Source of the DNA: Scatophagus argus
Taxonomy: Eukaryota; Chordata; Actinopteri; Scatophagidae
DNA length: 64,000 bases
Direction of reading: 5' to 3'
NCBI RefSeq assembly: GCF_020382885.2
Contig: NC_058512.1
Span: 1,000,501-1,064,500, forward strand
A program made the translations under genes and the position numbers. The notes below the pieces were generated by a model that had not been told where the DNA came from, did not search any database, and worked only from the letters and a program-made list of their open reading frames with translations. Positions 30,138-43,700 of the stretch are shown here, piece by piece. The first letter of the stretch is position 1. Every line of letters starts with the position of its first letter.

Positions 30138-33100
30138 TGTGCACACTCGGCTGTACTTTGTTCAGCTGTGACGAATCAGTTGGTGGGTTAAGGGATCAGT
30201 CAGCACGCTGATTCTCGACCTGATCAGCTTGTGAAGTCTGCGTGTGACCCTCCAGCCTGCGTCCATCAGCAGCTTCGGACTGCACTAACTTCTCTTCAGT
30301 GTGACCTCATATTTAAATTTGTAGTATTTTATGAAGCTCAGCAGCGAGAGACGTGACCAGCAGCGTACATACCGTTGAGTCCCGTCGCTCCTCTATGGGA
30401 CTGTCTTTAGGTGTGAGGGTGACGGACAGCTCCAGGGTGCCCAGGTCCTGATCAGGGTGCTGAGGGTCCTTCAGCACCAGAGTCACAGGTATCGTCCTGT
30501 CCCGCACAGGAGAGACGGGTGTGAGTCCTGAACCTGCTGCTGCATGAGCACCGCGACTGCGTCACGCTAACGTGCAGGCGAGTGTGTTGATGTGCGTGCT
30601 GCATGTTCGCGTCTGCGCTTACGTCTGCACACGGACGACACGTTTTCAGCTTCAAAGTGACTGCAGTAAAATCAACGTACGGTGAACATCCAAACACAAA
30701 ATGCCAAAACGAGTCACTTTAATTTATGACTGGGATCTGACAGTCTGCAGACATCCAGACCGTTCGTTCTAGATCTCAAAGACGAAAACGTGGGCATCTG
30801 GAACTGACAACTCTGACGACTTTTTGCTGAGGAAGATCTGAATCGTGTCTGCGATGAACATCAATCAATGCAGTAAACAACAGCTGTTCAATGTTATAAA
30901 GGTTTGCCATCCGGCCACCTAACCGGGTAACAGACCAGACCACTGAACCCCAGACCACAGCGAAGCCTGCAGTACGTGGGCGGCGCTGAGGCCTGAATGT
31001 GACGCGTCAGAGGTGGTGCAGCTGAGCTACAGAAGCACAACACACCAGACGGATGGAGATCAACACGAGCAGATGTTCTGTGAGCAGAGGGTCTCCGATC
31101 AGAGCTCTGGTGATCAGATGACTCGTGTTAAGTCACAGTCCGGTCACAGACCTCGAACGACTTCACAGTCTGTGAGGAATTCAGTATCCTCACACATGAT
31201 AATAAACAGACGCATCGAGAGACTGGCTTACCTCTGCTGCTCCAGAGACTCCAGGTAAAGGTGAGCAGAACCCATGAAGTCATCTTGAAGGCCAAAGTCG
31301 TAGTCAAACACCTGCACAGGAGCAACAGAAACACCTCCAGTGACTCTGACGAGGTGGTTAAGACTCGCGTGGAGAAGCTTCGTGTCAGACTTTACCTTTA
31401 CATACAAAGGCTCACTCAGACTATCCAGGATCAGAGTGGTTCTCTCATCCCACACTGGGTTGAGGTTTTTGTGGATGGTTTTGCTTCTGAACACCTCTTT
31501 ACCACCCAGCTTAAACTTGACGTACGGGTCGCTGCTGCCTGGAAAACAAACACAAGCTGTCACACATCCATAAAAGCAGGAGCAGCGGAGGGAAGGCGGG
31601 GACGAGCTGCACCTCCTCGGTCTCGGACGGCCAGGCTGTGTCCTCGCTTCAGCTCCACCTCCAGCTTGTACATCCCTGAGCTGTGGACGGACCTCTCAGG
31701 GGGGACTTCCGTGGAGCTCGGTGCTCCCACAGCCTGCCGGGACAAACAGAAGTTTGAATTACAAGCTGCACACCTTGAAATCAGCTTCTGCATCAGCGTC
31801 AGACTCTCACAGTGTGCTCACCGACATTCTGAAGCGAAATAAAAGCCGCTCTAAGCTGTGGCTGAAGTGCAGCTTTCACTTCCTGAGCGCATCTGCAACC
31901 GCGCTGCCAGCACTGACTGAGGCGACTCAGCTCAGCGCTTCGTCCCAGGGGTGACCACTTACAGGAAATTAGACAAGAGCAGCTTCCTCCCATCTGAAAA
32001 GTGATGTTGAGCTGATATTTTTTATCATTTCTGTCTGGCCCTCATTTCCACTGCAGCAGCATCGCCTCACAGCACAACCAAGCAGACACACTGTGGTCCC
32101 CGGCTGTGGACACCTCGGAGGACGAATGTTCCCCGTCCTGAACGTCACACGGTGTTTCATCTGGCAGCAAACACGCCAACACCAACAACAACAACACATC
32201 CACCATTTGCCACCATTACACCACTCTGTAGCTTCTTCTTCACTTAATGAGCTCCAACCACTAACACACACACAGAAAACACAGACGGGGTGTGCAGATG
32301 CAAAACAACCACAGGAAGACAAACACAACTGCCCTCCGCTGAAAGCAGAATCTCACAGCGACTAACCGAGCGCCAACCTGCACGGAGAAACGTGATTTAA
32401 GCTGAACACACGCGACTGCTGGCGTTAATCAAACCTTCATCAGAGCACACATCAGGAGAAGCTCTCTGCTGGGGATTCTGCATCCTGCCACACGCTCACA
32501 CCCACTCACAGATCAATACTGTGATAACACACGAGCGCTGCATTTAAAAAATGTGCAGAAGCTGAGCCAATCAGGAGCAGCGCTCAGCTATCAGTCGCCA
32601 CATTTCAGCTTTTTATGTTATGATTTATATTGTAATTACTGCCCTGACAAGAGCACAACACAAAAACAGCAGAGGAACACACTGATGAGACAAACAGTCA
32701 GAAATCATGTGAGCGGTTTGGCTTCTGGAGGCAGACTTTGACTTTCCCGGCTGGAGGCTGAAGGCGAGAGGCCTCTCATCAGTTCCACACATGGTGAAAC
32801 ACACGCCGGTTTCCTGAAAACCTCTGAGGTGTGCCAAGTTCTGCTCGGGCATTTTGCAAGCTGCGGAAACACTGGGCAGCAACCGAAAACAGGCTCATGA
32901 AAACAGAGAGACCATCCAGTGGGCGGAGGCTGTGGGCGGAGGCTGTGCTGTGGGCGGAGGCTGTGGGCGGAGGCTGTGCTGTGGGTGGAGGCGACAAGAT
33001 GTTCCAGGTCAGCTTACATAACCGAAGACAAAACATCATCTGATGAGGCTGTTCAGGCTAACATTAGCCACCAGGCTGTTAGCATGTGTGTGGCCTCCTC

Positions 33101-36100
33101 GTCTGACAGGAAGTAACCTGCTGGTGTAAGCCTGCTATTGGCTGAGCATTTTGGTCAGACTCCTTTTCTCCTTCATCCAGGACACAGTGACATACAGCAC
33201 AAATCTGGAAGTGAATGTCCAACTCAAATGAATTCATAAACTCAAACTCAAACTTATAACATAAAAGTGTGGGGGATTTTTTATTCTTTTGCCTCACAGT
33301 CAGTAATTCCAGGTGAGAAGCTGGCTGCTGATTGGCTGCGATCAGAGCCGAGTTCTGCCGTTTCTGAAGTGTGTAAGACATCCGATCAGCACCAATTAAT
33401 CAACCAAACCGATTAATCAGTTCGCTTCTGAGGGAAAGACAAACAAGCCGGGACGAGCGCTGACAAAAGGTGAAGGCCGCCTCAAAAACTCCACGAGCAG
33501 GAACACCTGAGGTCCACTCAGGTGCATCTACGTCTAATCACCTGGGCAGGTATGAATGGGCGCACAGGTGAGTGAGGGCCAGGCTGCTGCTCACAAGCTG
33601 CTTACTGAGGATCAGCTGTCAGCTCAGAATAGCATCAGATCACACACAATCCCATCAGCTCTTCTCACGGCCTCCCGATTTAGGAGCGACTGCTTCAACA
33701 CATTCTGTCCGCCATGTTGGTTTAGGTCTGAACACGCCTCACCTTTAAAATATGCTGATTAACCATCAAAACATCTTCCACACTTTTCCTGTGGCTACAG
33801 ACCCGAGAAAAGTGACAAACTAGCAGGACATCAAGCAGAGACAAGTGAAGGCTGGAGAGGCCAGCAGGGCAGGCAGTGACGAGCAACACGCGTGTTCTCC
33901 GCGTCCGCGAGCGAGCACGACGCCTCACGCGTGTCCAAACATGGAAGCTGCTGCCATCAGGACTGCAAATGAAAGGGTGGTGGTCGGCGCTTCAATACTG
34001 CAGTATTTTTACCACTGATACTTCAACAACATAGGATTTGTATGCCCGACTTCTACTTGTATTACACAGTATTTTCACACTGTAGAGTTTGTACTTTTAT
34101 TTCAGTCAAAGACCGGTGAGACGGTTTCTCATGTGGACTGAAACAGACTGAATTAAAACGTGTGGTGCTACTTCCTGTTTATCACAGCAGCAGATCGTCC
34201 GCCTCTCGTAGGGCTGCGCATGTGTTGCTGCTTCAGTGCAGTCATGTGGACTCGCCAGAGAAAATATAGAGTGTATAATAACAAGTCACGTGGAGCCGGA
34301 CCGAGTCACAGCAAACACACTCAGCCTCCTCTGCGAATGTGTGAATTCAGACACACATTTTTATCATCTGTTAAGCTGTCATGTTGCTATAAACACACTG
34401 CGGTCATCAGCTGATCTCAGATCTGCGTGGCCTAAAACACCCATCTGACTGTTAGTCGCAGCCGATGGAGACGACCAGCAGCAGACAAAGACCTGGATGA
34501 GGAGCGAAGACCCAGTCAGACCTGTAAACACTGACCGAGTCACACTGGTGTACGTACTGGTGCTGGACTACGCTCACCGACAGCAGCCGTCCACAGGTGG
34601 AGGTGAAGGAGGCGGAGTCATCACAAGAGGCGCAGCGGAGAAACCCTCGAATCGCTAAACGGGACTCAGCCACCGGGGCCTCCCTCAGGAAGAGATCCAG
34701 GGTTCGAGGAGGACGCGGAGGGAAGCTACAGCCGATGTGAGGTGGTGCAGAAGGTGGCGAGAGGGGACGGGGATTAAGACAGAGAGACTGTGGGAGGGAC
34801 AGCGAGGAGACTTCCACCGCAAATCCAAGAACAAGCAGCAGTGAGTGTGGAGCAGCAGGACTCAGAGCTGAATGAAAGAAGGAGCCACAAGTGAGGAGGA
34901 GGAGGAGGAAGAGGAAGAGGAGGAGCTGTGCTGGTTGGCTTGACAGTAATCCTTCTGCAGTGGACTAAGCCTGACTGACAGGCGGGACTAAAGGACGAGA
35001 TGATGGGAGGACAGAAGTCTCATCAGGTCACAGCCAGATTCAAGGCCAGTCAAGACTCTGAAAACACACCTTAAAGTTGTTCTGTGGGAGGAAATATAAA
35101 GTGTAATATAAGTATAAAGCCACGAGGACAAACTGCGTCCAAAGGGGCAGACATCGTCCAGCTGACAGAACGTAATCAGTATTGTCACATACTACATGAT
35201 GCAAAGCGATGCTGAGATCCAAGTGCAACGACCAGCAGGTCAGCCATGACCCGACTCCACCCGACACCTTGAACAGCTTCTTCGCACGCTTCGACTCTCC
35301 GAGCAGCAGAAGACCTGCACACCTTCCTCAGCCAGAGGTGCAGCAGCAGCCTCTCGTCCTGCAGAGGCTGAAAGAAATCAACCATAACCTGCCTCAACGA
35401 CTACCGACCTGTCGCTCTGACTCCGGTCATCGTGAAGTGCTTCGAGAGGATCCTATCCTACAGGTCCCACCCACCCGGGCAACGAACTGTTTGTACCGCT
35501 TCCCTCAGGGAGGCGGTACAGGAACACCAAAACCAGCACCAGCAGACTCAGGGACAGCTTCTTCTCCAGAGCTGTAAAAGCAATAACCCCCCTACAGTAA
35601 AACACTCACATTCCATCCCCCTACAGGACTTCACACACACACCCTCCCCCCTCTAGCCACATACACACACCTTCTCACACACACACACACAATCAAACAC
35701 AGACTGGCACTGAGTGCACTTTATTTACTTAACTTTGTGTTTTATATTTTTCTTAAGTGTTCATTTTAAATTTATTGGTGCTTATACGTGTGCCTTTAAG
35801 CTGAAAATCTTTACAAAATTTTGTTATGCTCGCATAACGACAATAAAGACTCTTGAATCTTGAACTTTGAATAATAATGTAATGCAAAATGCTGACAAAA
35901 TAAACCACTTTATATGTCTAGCTTTCAGGTCTCTGGGTTGAATAAGAGCAGAAATCAGTAAATATGTCGTGTGAGATGCTAACGCATTCTTACACGAATG
36001 TCAAAGTCACACACTGCAAAATGCAAAACTTACATGCATTGACTGAACAAACACCCTGAAACCAGGATTATACCTGTACGAGCTACCTGACAGAGCAAGA

Positions 36101-38237
36101 CAAACGCTGGCTGAGTCGACTGCAAACACACAAAGAACAAGTCAAGTCTCACAGCTATTTGTCTTTCCCCTATGGCACCTGAGCGGCCGGCGGCGTTTGC
36201 CCTCAGCCAGCCGCTCCACACAGCATCAGCCTGATACCAGGTCACACTGGGGTCGATACCCTCCCCTGTAACTCTCTGTTTCAGACCGTTCCTGAGTCCC
36301 ACAGCAGACTTCTGTCCCCTTAAAGCCTGAGACGAAACCCGTGCGGGTCAGCGCAGGTGGAGACGCACGGCCTGATGTCCCAGGGGGAACCAAAGAGGCT
36401 CCAGCCAAAGCAGGTTATCTGAGCTCCGGTCTCTCCTGCAGGGAGAGGAAACAGGAAATGCTGGTGCTCTGCTCTACTTGTGGTCACTGCTCGCTGTAAC
36501 GGTGACTGGCAGAAAGACATTTTATCTCACAACCAGCAGACGCTCGTCAAAGTAAGTTCCTCTAATTTGATTCTTCCCAGACGTGCAGGCCGAGTCCGTC
36601 TCAGCTCTCCCTGCACTAAATCACTTTTGGTGAAGGACCTAATCATGTGCTCCAGCTGGGCCTGTCTGAAACCCTGCGTGAAGACACGACTGCATCGCGT
36701 CCCCTTCGACACACGTCTACTGGACGTTTTCCAGCTTTCCAGGTGGTGGCATATCCTACAGACCATGAAGTCAGCCGTCTTCTGTCTCGGCTCTGCTGAG
36801 CTGTGATTAATCTACCTTCAAAGGTCTTTTTCGCTGTGTCAGATGAACGATGGCTGAATTCCATTTAGCTGCCTCAGTTTCAGGGACTCAGGTTGTGCAT
36901 GCTGGCTAACGGCTCACTGGCTAATGTTGCTTCAATGTGACCTTTCAGCCCGCCCTGATGATCACAGCTGACATAAACGACTTCACCTTTATTTAATCTT
37001 CCTCTTTGTTGTACATAACATTTATTTTGCAGGGGATTAAGGACAGTTTGCAGTGCAGGGAGTGGACCTCAGGCCCTGCGGCTTAAGGACTTGTTAGTTT
37101 ACGTTTTTGTTGCTTCGTGTGCCTTAGTGAACCCAGACGCCGGACTCATCTCTTCAGCATCACATCAGGCTCATTTGGTTTTCCTGCTGAGATGTGCAGG
37201 ATGACGTCCCCCCCATCACCTGTGGGTGACTCCTCTGCAGGGCTTCCCACAGGACATGGGACAGCAAATACATGTTTCAGGCCCAGGATGAGTCGTTTGC
37301 TAATCTCTCACACATTTCAACATGATGCACATAACTGCCACAAAGCCAACAATCAGTCACCTGCTGAGGTGACATCTTCTCACCTTCTCACCTTGTGTAA
37401 ACAAACTAGTATTTTAAGTTGTTTTGTGTGTGTGTGTTTCTCGTTTTGTCCAATAACTTAAACTGTTTTCACTATTTCACTTTAACTGAGAAATAATCAG
37501 CACATTCATTTGTAACTACAGCAGCTTTTCGTTGCTGCCTCTGGGTTTATGTGACATCGTATTAGAACACTTTTACATTTAATTTTCCTGTAATAAATCC
37601 GTCTGTAACGCTGCTAACAAACTCTTCTAACTTACCTAAAAGTGTCCTATGAGCCACTGACTTGTGCTGTTAGCATTTAGGAGAACTGCTACATTAAAAG
37701 AGCAGAGGAGCTCACCGGCCGCTCATCGCTGCTGTCCAGCTGTGCGTCTGCCGCTGCGGCGGCTGTTGCCGCTCCGCCGCGTCCTGCTGCTGCCCCGCCG
37801 CTTCCGCCCGGCGACTCGGCCAGCCTCTCCAAGCACGCAGACCCGAGAGAGGAGCTCTTGTGGTGGGACTGCACCAAGTGAGCCACCGTGGGCTTATTGG
37901 GGCTTGCGGACTGGTGCTTGGAGGACAGCTTCTCCCTGCCGAGAGCGGAGCCGCTGGCGGCCGCTCTGCCGCAGAGCTGAGCCTCCTTCGTGTCTAAATC
38001 CACCTGAGAGGAGAAGAGCAGGTCGGGCTGCGAGGAGGAGATCACCCGGTCCAGAACGACGTTTTCCTTTCGTTTCATCTTCTTGAACATCCAGCCGCTT
38101 CGCTCCTTCTTTTCCTCGGGATCTCTGGAGCCCAGCTTGGGGCTGAGCAGCGGCTTGGCTTTGGCTTGAAACTGTTTCCACATTGTGTTTTGTTGAGGTG
38201 AGCAGCTCTCATAGTCGCCCCCTTCGCCCCGCTCCAT
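23590..38237 (-). CDS. mctp1: Multiple C2 and transmembrane domain-containing protein 1, complete
   Basis: Twenty-one exons join in phase to 888 aa: 37716-38237, 31613-31733, 31396-31538, 31232-31311, 30373-30496, 29275-29313, 28007-28174, 27769-27899, 26939-27125, 26679-26772, 26447-26549, 26001-26103, 25819-25920, 25525-25599, 25067-25186, 24805-24915, 24672-24725, 24487-24596, 24099-24208, 23920-24017, 23590-23661 (stop TAG). The disordered N-terminus contains [13 protein letters not shown] and [14 protein letters not shown], as in long MCTP1. Three C2 domains show Ca2+-loop acidic residues: [12 protein letters not shown] with [25 protein letters not shown] with [13 protein letters not shown], and [13 protein letters not shown] with [13 protein letters not shown]. 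Two C-terminal membrane segments follow (exons 15-16 and 19), then [21 protein letters not shown]1 is an ER and synaptic-vesicle Ca2+ sensor. ATG 38237 is chosen; an in-frame ATG at 38312 would add 25 residues. Confidence 0.95.
23678..23760. repeat. CA microsatellite beside mctp1 last exon
   Basis: CACACA runs are broken by GGCACGCG and GGCACG. The array lies in the last mctp1 intron, starting about 15 bases upstream of the terminal exon's acceptor. Confidence 0.9.
29966..30007 (-). CDS. mctp1: Candidate 42-nt cassette exon of mctp1
   Basis: On the minus strand, a pyrimidine-rich acceptor (TCTCCTCCAGCAG) precedes 42 open bases reading [14 protein letters not shown], followed by the donor AAA|GTGAGT. 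It sits between the exons at 30373-30496 (ends at phase 0) and 29275-29313 (begins at phase 0). Inclusion or skipping therefore both preserve frame. It would lengthen the linker between the first and second C2 domains just before [12 protein letters not shown] know of no certain mammalian counterpart, so its use is inferred from splice sites alone. Confidence 0.5.
30079..30134. repeat. GT microsatellite in mctp1 intron
   Basis: About 28 GT units with one GC interruption near the left end. Confidence 0.95.
32925..32998. repeat. Short tandem repeat of GGGCGGAGGCTGT units
   Basis: Five head-to-tail units of GTGGGCGGAGGCTGT or GTGCTGTGGGCGGAGG, each carrying a GC box-like GGGCGG (the last is GGGTGG). 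Confidence 0.85.
34578..34817 (-). CDS. mctp1: Candidate alternative first exon of mctp1
   Basis: Minus-strand ATG at 34817 opens 80 codons ([19 protein letters not shown]... to ...CGRLLS) ending exactly at a consensus donor, TCG|GTGAGC. The donor phase (0) matches the acceptor of exon 31613-31733, as does the long first exon. Splicing would give a protein of about 794 aa that keeps all C2 and membrane domains but replaces the 174-residue N-terminus. Mammalian MCTP1 is known to have shorter isoforms from internal first exons. The residues resemble nothing I recognise, so this could be a chance open frame. Confidence 0.35.
35230..35875 (+). mobile_element. LINE relic, L2/CR1-like, internally deleted
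   Basis: The left part reads [11 protein letters not shown] and then, in another frame, the reverse-transcriptase entry motif [19 protein letters not shown]. The sequence then jumps to the C-terminal tail motif (LPSGRRYR-like, then [11 protein letters not shown]) and a 3' UTR ending AATAAAGACTCTTGAATCTTGAA, an L2-type end with short TGAATCTT-like repeats. Most of the reverse transcriptase is missing between these parts. It lies antisense to mctp1 in intron 1. Confidence 0.75.
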
Positions 38238-40791
38238 TCCCGCCTCTGCCCGGAGCTCAAACGGGTTGTCGCACCGATGGACAGGCGACCGATCTGCGAC
38301 AAACTTACGCAATCCGTATTGGTCCTATTCAGCTGCCTTATCCCGAGATAAACACACGACAGCACGCACACAAACAAACACTCAACATGTCAGTCCCGCT
38401 GCTCGCAGTCGGGGTCGTCCAGCCCCCTTTTCACGGAAATATTTCAAACACCAGGCGGTGACAAGAGGAAGCAGGGCCCGCCTTCACTTTTTAGGAGCCC
38501 CGAGGCAGACTTCGGCTTTGGCCACCCCCACAGCCGGCTGTGAAGTGCTGCCACAACGCCCAGACTAAAAACAACTACTTGAAAGATGTTTTCAGCCAGG
38601 CTGGCAGTCAGCGAGGCCCAATAGGATGGAGATGTCATTCCGTCCTTGTAGATCTGATAGATTATGATTATATTTTTTAAATTTTGTGTCTCCCTCAGAT
38701 GTAATTGAGATGCCTTCAATGACTCCACAGCTTTCTAAGGCCATCATTTAACCTCTCTGATACCTGCCTGCCAAACTAACTGGGTGCATCCTCGGTTTGT
38801 TTATTGCTATTTAGCTAATGTTAGCATTTTAACACTTTAAACTGAATGAACTGGGGAACATCAAACTTACAAAACATTTTGGTATTATCACTGTGAGCAT
38901 GTTAGCATGCCGGCATTGGTATTTCACTCAGCTCAAAGCACTGCAGTGCCTAATTACATCCTCTCAGAGTAGCTAGCAGTTAGCTAAGGGCTGTAGACCC
39001 TTAGCATTGTTCCAGGGTCTCTCAAAAGACGCAAAAGCCTTCTGAAGATCAGTATCATATTGTGCTGTCAGAACTGGGAAAGTAAGGCCAACAGTAAGAT
39101 GAAAATGCAGAATAATCCTTTAAAGCAACTTTAACATGCTCATTCTCTAACAAAAGAAAAATCCGAGCAGTAACGTAGTTTAAATGTCAACTAGCAGCTT
39201 CAGCGTTGGTTCAGCCGCTAAGGTGGCTAATATCAGAACATCACTGAATACCTGCTGCAGGAACAAGTATTTTGGTAATTTATAATGATGGATCAAAATG
39301 TGAAAGAAGTTACTCATATCATATTAATGCTGCTTATGGTCTGCTCAAAGTGTAAACAAGCAACATGTTCATCATACGTTCTCTATTTTGAGTTGATAAT
39401 ATGTCACTATGTGATGAGATCTCACTGTGCTGCCCCCAAGTGGCCAAAAAGTGGTAAAGCCTCCCACAGCTTGTCTGGCTTTTGACTGCAGTGAGTTTGA
39501 CAGCAGTATTTGAGAATTTGTCTAAATATATTAATTAATGACAAGTTTGTCATCTAAAAAAAAAAACATACTCACAGAACAAGAAAAAGACACTCTTGGA
39601 TGAACACAGTTTTTATTTTGTTTTTTAACCCTTTGTTACTTGTTTTTACTGAAACACTCCATAACACTGTTTTTGAAAGGTGCAAAACAAAACTTGTCAT
39701 TATTACTGTTATTATTATAAAGCTAACACGCTGTTGGGATCTTTTTTCAATCGTGACAGTTTCTCTGCAGGTATGTGGGTCTGGACGGGGTTAAATACCG
39801 AACCGTGTCCAAATCCCCATGACGTCACCGAGATCACACCTGTAACATATGTAATACGTATCGGCTAGTGAGAAATACTGATACTGATGTAGACACAGAC
39901 TCAAGAACACATGCTCTGAAAAGTGAAGACTGATTTTACATGACGGTTTGATGCTCGCTGCTGTGATTGTACACTGCAATACTATCTGAAGAATAAAACA
40001 TGGCTTCACTGGTGACCACGCTGAGGCAAAACTCCTCACGGTCACTCGGGTTCAGAGGCTGATGGTCCGTCACCGTGCTCATCCTGAGCGTTTGGTTTGG
40101 AGCCGTCACACTGCGGGATTTTGACCGTTTCTGATTAACGACCAGAGATCCTTCATGTGGGTCACACAGGGGATACAGGAAGTAGTCCAAAGACGTGCAG
40201 GACAGGCTGACTGATGACTCTGAATTGCCCGTTTAAGAGTTTTTATCCTTAATTCTTCTAATTTTAATTGTAAGCATTTGCATTTCATTGCACCTTCTGC
40301 TGGCTTTATGTCTTTAGTGAAGCTCTTTGTAATTAGCAATGTGCCATTTAAATAAAGTTATATGCCACTCAGAATGTGCACATGCCAGTAAGGCCGGTAA
40401 ATTTCAAACCATCAGCGACTTTTAAAGGCAGGCGTCACTCCACACATGCAGCAGGCGACCACACGACCGGTGCATAAACTACCAAATGAATTCAGTATTC
40501 AAGTATAAAACACGCTTGGAAATCTACTGGGATCTAAAGGTAACAAAGTGCAAACTACTCGCTATTGCCTTACTAGACTCACTTGGCTAATGACTGCATT
40601 AAAAAAGCTAAGTCTATGAAAGTTTTTACAATGCCAAAAACACTGAGAAACATCCACCGTCCCTGCGTGTCCAGTCAGAAGCAGAGCAAATACTGACTGA
40701 CGTTATCTCAAGATTTCTTCGTCTCAGCCCCTGAACACATGGCTTTTTAAATCTTAAAGGTCACAGATGTCGCACACGAAGGGGTCAGAGG
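38238..40791. other. mctp1-septin5 spacer including mctp1 promoter and septin5 3' UTR
   Basis: No coding region is supported. The part above 38237 is probably mctp1 5' UTR and promoter. A CTCF-like site lies at 39428. A minus-strand AATAAA (TTTATT at about 39612-39617) would end a septin5 3' UTR of about 1.2 kb. In mammals GP1BB directly follows SEPTIN5; no leucine-rich-repeat reading frame is visible here. Confidence 0.5.
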
Positions 40792-43700
40792 TCACAGGTC
40801 CTGCTCATGCATCTGCTGCTGCATCTTCTGAAGCATCTGCTGCATCCTTCTCAGCTGCACGGGGGACAATGAGAGGACAGAGGAAAGGAAACCAGAGGAG
40901 GATAAGAGAGCTTACATAACAACACATATGGGTCGTCATCTCACATCAGCGTCCTGGTTATGTAATACCTGCTGCACTGCGTTATTCACTGTTTGATCCT
41001 TTCGCACTCACCTCTTCATCTTTCATTTTGATGAGTTTCTCCGTCTCCACGTCTGGGGTGGACAGCGGCAGGACTGGGATGGGACTCTCCACCCGCTTGT
41101 CTGCATTCATCTTACTGCAGGAAGGAAGACAGCAGCCAGCTGACAGGTTTGTTTCACTGCAGTGCGGAAATCAATCAGGTGGCAGAAACTTGAATTGTAC
41201 ACGTCACAAAGTTATTTGTCTTTATTTTATTTCTGTTGAGTTACAGCCCCCAGTGTCTTTTCAGGTATTTACCACTAGGGAACAACAGAGTCCAAGTTGT
41301 TCACATGAACGTCCAATGAAAACGTCCACTCTCTTTTAGCTCTGTTTTTAGTGTCAAAGTCTCTGATATTAAATGCACTCAAGTATCAAAATTACTGAAG
41401 TAAAAGTACATTATTCATACATTTACATGAACGTATACACTGCATATGAGGGGATAACTGGCCTGGTCAATGTCAGGTCTGCAAAGCAACCAGTAACTTA
41501 GGTTATTAGTCAAATTTATTTTAATTAAAAGGTATATTTGCATCCAAAATGAAGTGAAGTGGAAGTATAATATACCCAGAAAATGGAAATACTCAAGTAC
41601 AAGAACCTCAGCATATGACTAAAGTCCAGTACTTGGGTAAATGTACTTAGTTACTGATCCTCATGAGTTTGACTTTAAGAAGCCTGCAGGCGGCTGAAAA
41701 CCACAGAGAACTTTTAAATGAGTGCCAGCTTGTAACTGCACCAGTGTGCAAACATAACACACAGGAAGTAAAGTGTTCACTGCGATGTTCCAGCTGAAGT
41801 GCGTCTGAAGAAGGTAACTTCACTGGAAATCCTTCCTCACATTCAGCACAAATCAAATTACATCCAGTGCTAAAATCTCTCCTGTGTCCTCTGGCTGTCT
41901 GCCTCACTGGTTAAAATGTCATATTTAAGTGGGGAATTACAGACCACAAATTCATCAAAGATCATGAAACACCGGATTTGGCCCACAGGCTGCTTTGCGT
42001 CTACCTCGACGGTGTGTGGGCTTTAAAAATCCTGTTCCAGCACTTATCCAGTGACGAGTGCTCACCTGTGACGGACACACAGTGACCTGTGCACACACAC
42101 CTGGTCATGTTCTGGATGCACTGAGCTCTGTAGTTCTCATAGTGACAGTCGCTGGTGATGTCCTTCAGGTCGTGCATGTGGGTTCGTATCAGTATGTTCC
42201 TCAGCTTCACAAAGTCGCAGTGGGACGGGTTCTCCACTGCGTTCGGGGAAAGATCAATCACGGTGATTAGTGTTGCTGTGGTAACCGTGGTCTCAAAATG
42301 GCTGCAGAGAGTTTCTTACCCTCCACGATGCCCCACGGGTAGAGCCTCCCTCTCACTCTCTGACCGCGGGCCTCGACCACAGTGTTGCTGCCGATCACTG
42401 CAAAGGGAACGCTCTCCTGCGTCGCAAAACATCAGTACTCAGACCCTTTACCTGAAGTACTTGTCCTTAAAAGTGCTCATTATGAGGCGGGACTTTGATT
42501 TGAACTCGAGCTCACCTTCAGCTCTTTATCTTGAAGTTTGAGCTCCTCATCCTCATCAGAGTCGCAGTCAGGGAACTGGTAGATCTTTATCCCACACTTA
42601 TCTATCTCCTCCCTCAGCTAAAAGGACGACACACACATAAGAGATGTGATGGATAACAGAAGAAACACACCCACACACACACTCTCACTGAAGGCTAAAA
42701 TTCAGCAGGAACATCACTGCCCTATAGAAAGTTTTGCAATTCGGTCCAGATAAAATCTCAGTGGAGGATCGTCTGACTCATCCAGCACTAAATTTAACTG
42801 AAACTGAGCCCAAATCTAACGCTGAGGTCCAGCACTTATCTCCACTGTTCTTACCTCCCATGTTTTTACGTTCATTTATGGGCAAAACAAACGAGGCATA
42901 AAGTGTTTCTTAATGAGCTTCAGAGGTGTGGGCAGGTGGACATTTTAACGTGGACAGATTCAGGCCACCTGTTTCCAGCCTTTATGCTAAGCTATGCTAA
43001 GCACATCCCCACTCTCATCTGTCTGCAAGAGAGGGAATAATTAACTATGAAGAAATAAGAAAGATAATTATTTTAGAAAAGCAAATAACTTTTTCTACTG
43101 GTAGCTAATGAAAAGCATTGGAAAAGCGTGTCCAGCTTCTGTCCAGCTTTAGCCTGACGTCTACTGTGTTCATGCAAATGCAGAGAAGTCTTTGTGGGTT
43201 TAATTCAGTGCAAACTGGAAATTAAAACCCAGCAGCAAAAAGAGCGGCTGCACAGACAGCAAAGGTCAGAGCATAAATTCAGATTTTATTGTGTACATAT
43301 AAATTGAATTCATTATGACCGTGAAGAGAGAATTTACATCGTGCTAAAATCTGCTGGTCGAGGATTAGTCAGACTGTGTGATCTAAATGTGTGAACATTA
43401 TCTGTTGTGTTCTTACTCGCTCTTTGAGTTTCTTTATCTCAGTGGGCGTGAGGCAGTCGGCCTTAGCGATGAGAGGAACGACATTAACTTTATCCTGCAG
43501 GGCCTTCATGAACTCGATGTCAACCGGGCGAAGCCTACAGGAAGACATGAACTTCACTGAGCATTTCAGTGCATGCATGTGCATAAAGCCCACGTGTGCA
43601 TAAGATGTGAGGAGTGTGTGTGTGTACTGTGTGTGTTACCCGTGTCCAAACGGAGGTATGAAGTAGAGGCAGCAGTGCACTCTGTTGTCCTGGATGTTCT

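Larger units (their letters stand above)
31734..37715. other. mctp1 intron 1 content
   Basis: A 6-kb intron. It contains a GGGCGGAGGCTGT tandem stretch (about 32925-32998), an AAGTAC-like fragment near 34000-34100, a possible alternative first exon (34578-34817) with a purine-rich tract (about 34891-34924) upstream of it, and a LINE relic (about 35230-35875). I see no other gene. Confidence 0.6.

Noticed and set aside
38300-40790. gp1bb expected downstream of septin5
   Set aside because: No leucine-rich-repeat or matching reading frame is present on either strand.
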